A program made the position numbers and the translations under genes. From positions 1,054,001 through 1,118,000 of the forward strand of contig JADJQW010000002.1 in the NCBI GenBank assembly GCA_016712535.1: a stretch of 64,000 nucleotides of DNA, in the 5' to 3' direction. The stretch comes from Flavobacteriales bacterium. GTDB taxonomy: Bacteria > Bacteroidota > Bacteroidia > Flavobacteriales_F > PHOS-HE28. The notes beneath the pieces are model-generated. The model saw nothing but the letters and a program-made list of their open reading frames with translations. It was not told the DNA's origin and ran no database searches. This document shows positions 61,062 to 64,000 of this stretch, piece by piece (within the stretch, counting starts at the first letter, position 1; every line of letters starts with the position of its first letter).

Positions 61062-63062
61062 TCAATTGGGTTGGACAAAGTACATCTCCAGTTCCCCTTT
61101 GCCCTTGGCCTGCACCTTTCCGCGCGGGGTGAAGACCCAGCCAGGCTGCGCGGCGATCTCGCGGTAGGTGCTCTCACTGATGTTCACGCGGCCCACTTCG
61201 CCGGAGGATTCCATGCGGCTGGCCGTGTTCACGGTATCGCCCCAGATGTCGTACTGGAACTTCTTCACGCCCACGATGCCGGCGACCACCGGGCCGGTGT
61301 GCACGCCCACCCGCATGTCGAACGCGGGCCTCCCCAGCGCAGTGCGTTCGGCCTTCCGCTTCAGCATGAACGCCTGCATGTCGAGCGCGGCCTGCACCAC
61401 ATCCCCCACGCCGCTGGTCACTTTGCGGGGCAGGCCACCGGCCGCCATGTACGCATCACCGATTGTCTTGATCTTCTCGATCCCGCGCGCGGTGATGATG
61501 GCGTCGAAGGCCTTGAAGCAGGTGTCCAGCTCTTCCACCAGCTCCTGCGGCGTGAGCAGCTCGCTGGCTTCGGTGAAGCCTTTGAAATCGGTGAAGAGGA
61601 TGGTGGCCTGTTCGATGTGGCGCGCGGCGCTGGCCCCGGTCGCCTTCAGTTCCTTCGCGACCTCCGCCGGAAGGATGTTGAGCAGCAATTCATCCGAGCG
61701 CTTCTTGCCCTTGTACACGGACCAGGCGAGCGCCGCAAGGAGCAGCAGCACGACGGCAATGCCGAGCAACACCACGCGTTGTTGCTTCACCCGCGCTTGT
61801 TGGCGCTGGATCTCCAGGGCGCTCTCCCGTTCCTTCACCAGCCCTTCGTAAGCCGCCACGGCATCGGCGTTGGCCACGGCTTGCAGGGAGTCGTTCATGC
61901 GCACATACAACGCGGCCTCCCGCGCCGATCCGGCCGCATCACCGGACGTCCAAAGCCGTTCCATCAAGGCCTTGCGGTACCTGAGCACCAGTGGCAGATC
62001 GTTGATCCGAAGCGCCTTGGTCAGCGCCTCGCGCAAACTACTATCGGCTTGTGCGAGGCGGCCTGTCGCGCTGTAGAGGATGTACCCGCAGTAGTCCGGC
62101 TCGCAAGCGCCATTGAACGAGTTCAATGGCACCTCTTCGCGCTGGCATTCCTGGATCATCCGCGCATACTGGATCCCCGCCTCTTCGATCCGGCCCAGTT
62201 GTACGAGCATGGGAATGTACTTGGACCGGAACAACGGGTTGGAACTGTCCAAGTTGGCCAGGAGGGACCTCGAGCGCTCAAGATCGCGCAGCGCACCCAG
62301 CGTATCGCCCAAGGCCAACCGATCGGTGGCCAGGCGCATGTGGCAGTCCGCCAGCAAGCCGGTATCGCCCTGTGCGGTCAGGCATGGCAGCGCCTCCTGG
62401 ATGAAGGGTATCGCACGCGCGGGATTGCCCCATTGCTCGTAGGCCCAGCCGATCACCATGGTCTCGTTGCATGCGATATCCGGCCGCGTTGGAAAGCACT
62501 CGCGGGCGCGGATGTAGTGTTCGATGGCCGCACCATACTGCCGGATGCGCATGTAGTATCCGGCCAGCGCGTGGTAGCTGGTGCCCAGGCTCATGCGCAG
62601 CGGTCCCTTCCGGTAGCGATCCACGGCATCGGTGTAGTAGCGCAAACGCTCATGTTGCATGCCGGCTGAACTGTACACCTCGCGCAGCCATCCCAGCGCT
62701 GAATGGAAATCCTGGTCCACGCCGAGGACATCGAGGCGAGCGATGCACGTCTTCATGCTGTCGATCGCAGCGGCATGTTCGCCAGCATGCCAGCGCTCAA
62801 CGGCCGGCCCCATGGGCGCGTATGCCAGGCCGCGTTCATACTTCAGCTCTTCGGCCAACTGATGCGCTTCCTTCCAAATGGGGCTCACGTCCAACTCCGG
62901 GTCATTGATGTGCTGCATGGCCTTGCGGATGAGCAGGTCCACGCGCGTTGTGGTGCGGCCCTCGGTGCGCAAGCGCGCCTCCACGCTGTCGATCGTTCCG
63001 CTGAACGCTGCGCGGACCATGAGGAGGCATCCGATGGTGGCGAGGGTGCGCGGAATCCGCAT
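61062..63062 (-). CDS. TPR-transmembrane class III cyclase (seventh cyclase of the window)
   Basis: 666 residues from ATG 63062 (MRIPRTLATIGCLLMVRAAFSG, signal-like). The open frame to 63608 is rejected because it overlaps the divergent gene and intergenic motifs. TPR region about residues 30-410 (AAIDSMKTCIARLDVLG, AAIEHYIRARECFPTRP, ARAIPFIQEALPCLTAQGD, GALRDLERSRSLL), helix (VVLLGIAVVLLLLAALAWSVY), linker LLLNILPAEVAKELK, and a complete cyclase domain (FTDFKGFTEASE, GDAYMAAGG, QYDIWGDTVNTASRM) with the KGKGELEMYFV tail. All catalytic residues are present. It is separated from the main array by the two-component operon. Confidence 0.93.
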   Translation of the reverse strand: MRIPRTLATIGCLLMVRAAFSGTIDSVEARLRTEGRTTTRVDLLIRKAMQHINDPELDVSPIWKEAHQLAEELKYERGLAYAPMGPAVERWHAGEHAAAIDSMKTCIARLDVLGVDQDFHSALGWLREVYSSAGMQHERLRYYTDAVDRYRKGPLRMSLGTSYHALAGYYMRIRQYGAAIEHYIRARECFPTRPDIACNETMVIGWAYEQWGNPARAIPFIQEALPCLTAQGDTGLLADCHMRLATDRLALGDTLGALRDLERSRSLLANLDSSNPLFRSKYIPMLVQLGRIEEAGIQYARMIQECQREEVPLNSFNGACEPDYCGYILYSATGRLAQADSSLREALTKALRINDLPLVLRYRKALMERLWTSGDAAGSAREAALYVRMNDSLQAVANADAVAAYEGLVKERESALEIQRQQARVKQQRVVLLGIAVVLLLLAALAWSVYKGKKRSDELLLNILPAEVAKELKATGASAARHIEQATILFTDFKGFTEASELLTPQELVEELDTCFKAFDAIITARGIEKIKTIGDAYMAAGGLPRKVTSGVGDVVQAALDMQAFMLKRKAERTALGRPAFDMRVGVHTGPVVAGIVGVKKFQYDIWGDTVNTASRMESSGEVGRVNISESTYREIAAQPGWVFTPRGKVQAKGKGELEMYFVQPN

Positions 63063-63115
63063 GCGTGATGGAGGGAATGATCGACCGATGCAAGGATCGG
63101 GCGCTGTGACCTCAG

Positions 63116-63158
63116 GGAAAACCCCATGATCGGGTGGCCCCCTCTTTATGGGGTTTCC
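63116..63158. promoter_or_regulatory. Inverted repeat with CCCC/GGGG core upstream of divergent genes
   Basis: GGAAAACCCCAT at 63116-63127 is inversely repeated as ATGGGGTTTCC at 63148-63158. The second arm is itself part of a CCCCCT, CTTTA, TGGGG, TTTCC element at 63138-63158 similar to that at 55539-55561. It lies between the starts of the TPR cyclase and the surface-protein gene, about 45 bases before ATG 63204. Dyad symmetry suggests a regulator-binding site. Confidence 0.45.
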
Positions 63159-63203
63159 GCACGGCGCAGCCGTGAGAACGTTTGCAGCCGACAGTCCCAA
63201 CCC

Positions 63204-64000
63204 ATGCGCCATCTCATCTCCATCCTCCTGTTCTGCGCCGCGATCCAGCTCCTCGCGCAACGACCCGCCCGATCGCCCTATGATGCACCCGTCGTGCGCC
63301 CTTCCAACGACAGGGTTGAGCGCGGTGCGCCACCCGCCAACGATGATTGCGCCAATGCCACGCCGATCACACTCTTGGGTGATTGCGCAGGAGCGGTCTC
63401 CGGCAGCAACGCAGGCGCCACCATGGACGGCGTCGTGCCATCCTGCGATGATCCCGGATCCACGGAACCCGATGTATGGTACACGTTCACCACCGGCACG
63501 GCCGATACCGTGATCATCACGTTGACACCGGAGGCCAACATGACGGATTGGGCCTATGTGCTCCTCGAAGGCGCATGCGATGGCAACGAAGTGGCCTGTC
63601 GGATCCAACCTTCGACTCCTACGGCTGAATACCTCACGCCTTCCACCACCTACTACCTGCGGGTGCTCTCGAATCCGGATTATGGCACCGAAGGCGATTT
63701 CACGCTCTGCGTGCAGGACCTTGATCTGGTGAACGTGCCCGCGAACGATCTGTGCATGAACGCGCCGATGCTAGCCCTGCCCATGGGCTCCACCATCACC
63801 TTCACCGGCAATTCAACCAACGCGCAGAACACCGAGGGCCTACCGTTGCCTTCGGTGTGGCATGCCTTCACCTTGAGCGAGGCGGCCGATGTGACGATCG
63901 ACCTCTGCGGGAGCGCGGCCTTCTTCCCGAACTTCTTCCGCGCACTGTACTTCACCTGTCCTCCGGATCTGGCCCAGCGCCGCTACGCGGGTTACGAGAA
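63204..64000 (+). CDS. Secreted surface protein, 5' part (runs off the right edge)
   Basis: 265 residues are visible and the frame is still open at the window end. Signal peptide MRHLISILLFCAAIQLLAQ. Two related beta domains follow: NDDCANATPITLLGDCAGAVSGSNAGA with PDVWYTFTTGTADTVIITL (about residues 47-170), and NDLCMNAPMLALPMGSTITFTGNS with PSVWHAFTLSEAADVTIDL (about 178-265). This is the repeated carbohydrate-binding/PPC-like fold common in Bacteroidota exported proteins, which usually end in a T9SS tail (not visible here). AACGTTTG (63176-63183) may be its promoter box. The CCCC/GGGG motif lies further upstream. Confidence 0.85.
   Translation, partial: MRHLISILLFCAAIQLLAQRPARSPYDAPVVRPSNDRVERGAPPANDDCANATPITLLGDCAGAVSGSNAGATMDGVVPSCDDPGSTEPDVWYTFTTGTADTVIITLTPEANMTDWAYVLLEGACDGNEVACRIQPSTPTAEYLTPSTTYYLRVLSNPDYGTEGDFTLCVQDLDLVNVPANDLCMNAPMLALPMGSTITFTGNSTNAQNTEGLPLPSVWHAFTLSEAADVTIDLCGSAAFFPNFFRALYFTCPPDLAQRRYAGYE

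Noticed and set aside
60708..62669. 653-codon plus-strand open frame opposite the seventh cyclase
   Set aside because: Antisense shadow; it spans the junction of two real minus-strand genes and has no motif.
1..64000. tRNA, rRNA, CRISPR, insertion sequence or phage genes
   Set aside because: Looked for and not seen: no cloverleaf-like segments between genes, no regular short repeats with spacers, no transposase or integrase motifs.

Overview
The window looks like a high-GC (about 60% by eye) member of Bacteroidota, most likely a Flavobacteriales-type lineage. This is an inference from gene content. Several secreted proteins end in type IX secretion (T9SS) sorting domains. There is a flexirubin/dialkylresorcinol-type cluster, propeller-type (Reg_prop/Y_Y_Y) sensory proteins, and an exosortase K/MSEP-CTERM pair. 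TAnnTTYG boxes of the Bacteroidota promoter type lie just upstream of several start codons. No rRNA, tRNA, CRISPR array, transposase or phage gene was seen, and no gene-free stretch exceeds about 300 bases.

Layout. 0-2 kb: a truncated LolC/E-type permease diverges from a DUF1343/NamZ exo-muramidase. 2-10.3 kb: two large T9SS-exported proteins; one carries an apparent one-base frameshift. 10.4-16.2 kb: acyl-CoA ligase, ECF sigma factor with a translationally coupled GIN-domain membrane protein, SMUG2-like DNA glycosylase, a small T9SS protein and a TPR protein. 16.3-21.8 kb: DoxX, HerA-like ATPase, YugP-like protease, YdcF-like lipoprotein, M1 aminopeptidase. 21.9-29.8 kb: a compact plus-strand cluster (darA, darB, a small conserved protein, BtrH-type acyltransferase, ABC exporter pair, ketosynthase and a catalytically empty partner) typical of flexirubin/resorcinol pathways but lacking the other pathway genes. 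29.8-34.7 kb: heme-motif lipoprotein, rhomboid protease, T9SS repeat protein, META-domain protein, fatty-acid desaturase. 34.8-38.2 kb: exosortase K and its MSEP-CTERM target.

38.3-63 kb is a dense signalling region. On the minus strand, seven closely packed genes (54.3 kb group down to 38.3 kb) encode six proteins with class III nucleotide cyclase domains and one propeller hybrid histidine kinase; a seventh cyclase lies at 61-63 kb. Cyclase inputs include TPR/transmembrane modules, beta-propellers and an NTF2-like domain. A divergent plus-strand operon encodes a NarL-type response regulator and two TPR histidine kinases whose kinase cores are nearly identical at DNA level (3 differences in 401 bases).

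The most notable observation concerns the two adjacent propeller cyclases (42298-45954 and 45951-49199), which overlap by four bases. One has lost both metal-binding aspartates (both are His). The other has lost the transition-state Asn and Arg (Asp and Glu). This is the complementary division of labour seen between the C1 and C2 halves of animal transmembrane adenylyl cyclases. It predicts an obligate heterodimeric cyclase, one subunit of which also carries a receiver domain. This is a prediction from sequence and has not been tested.
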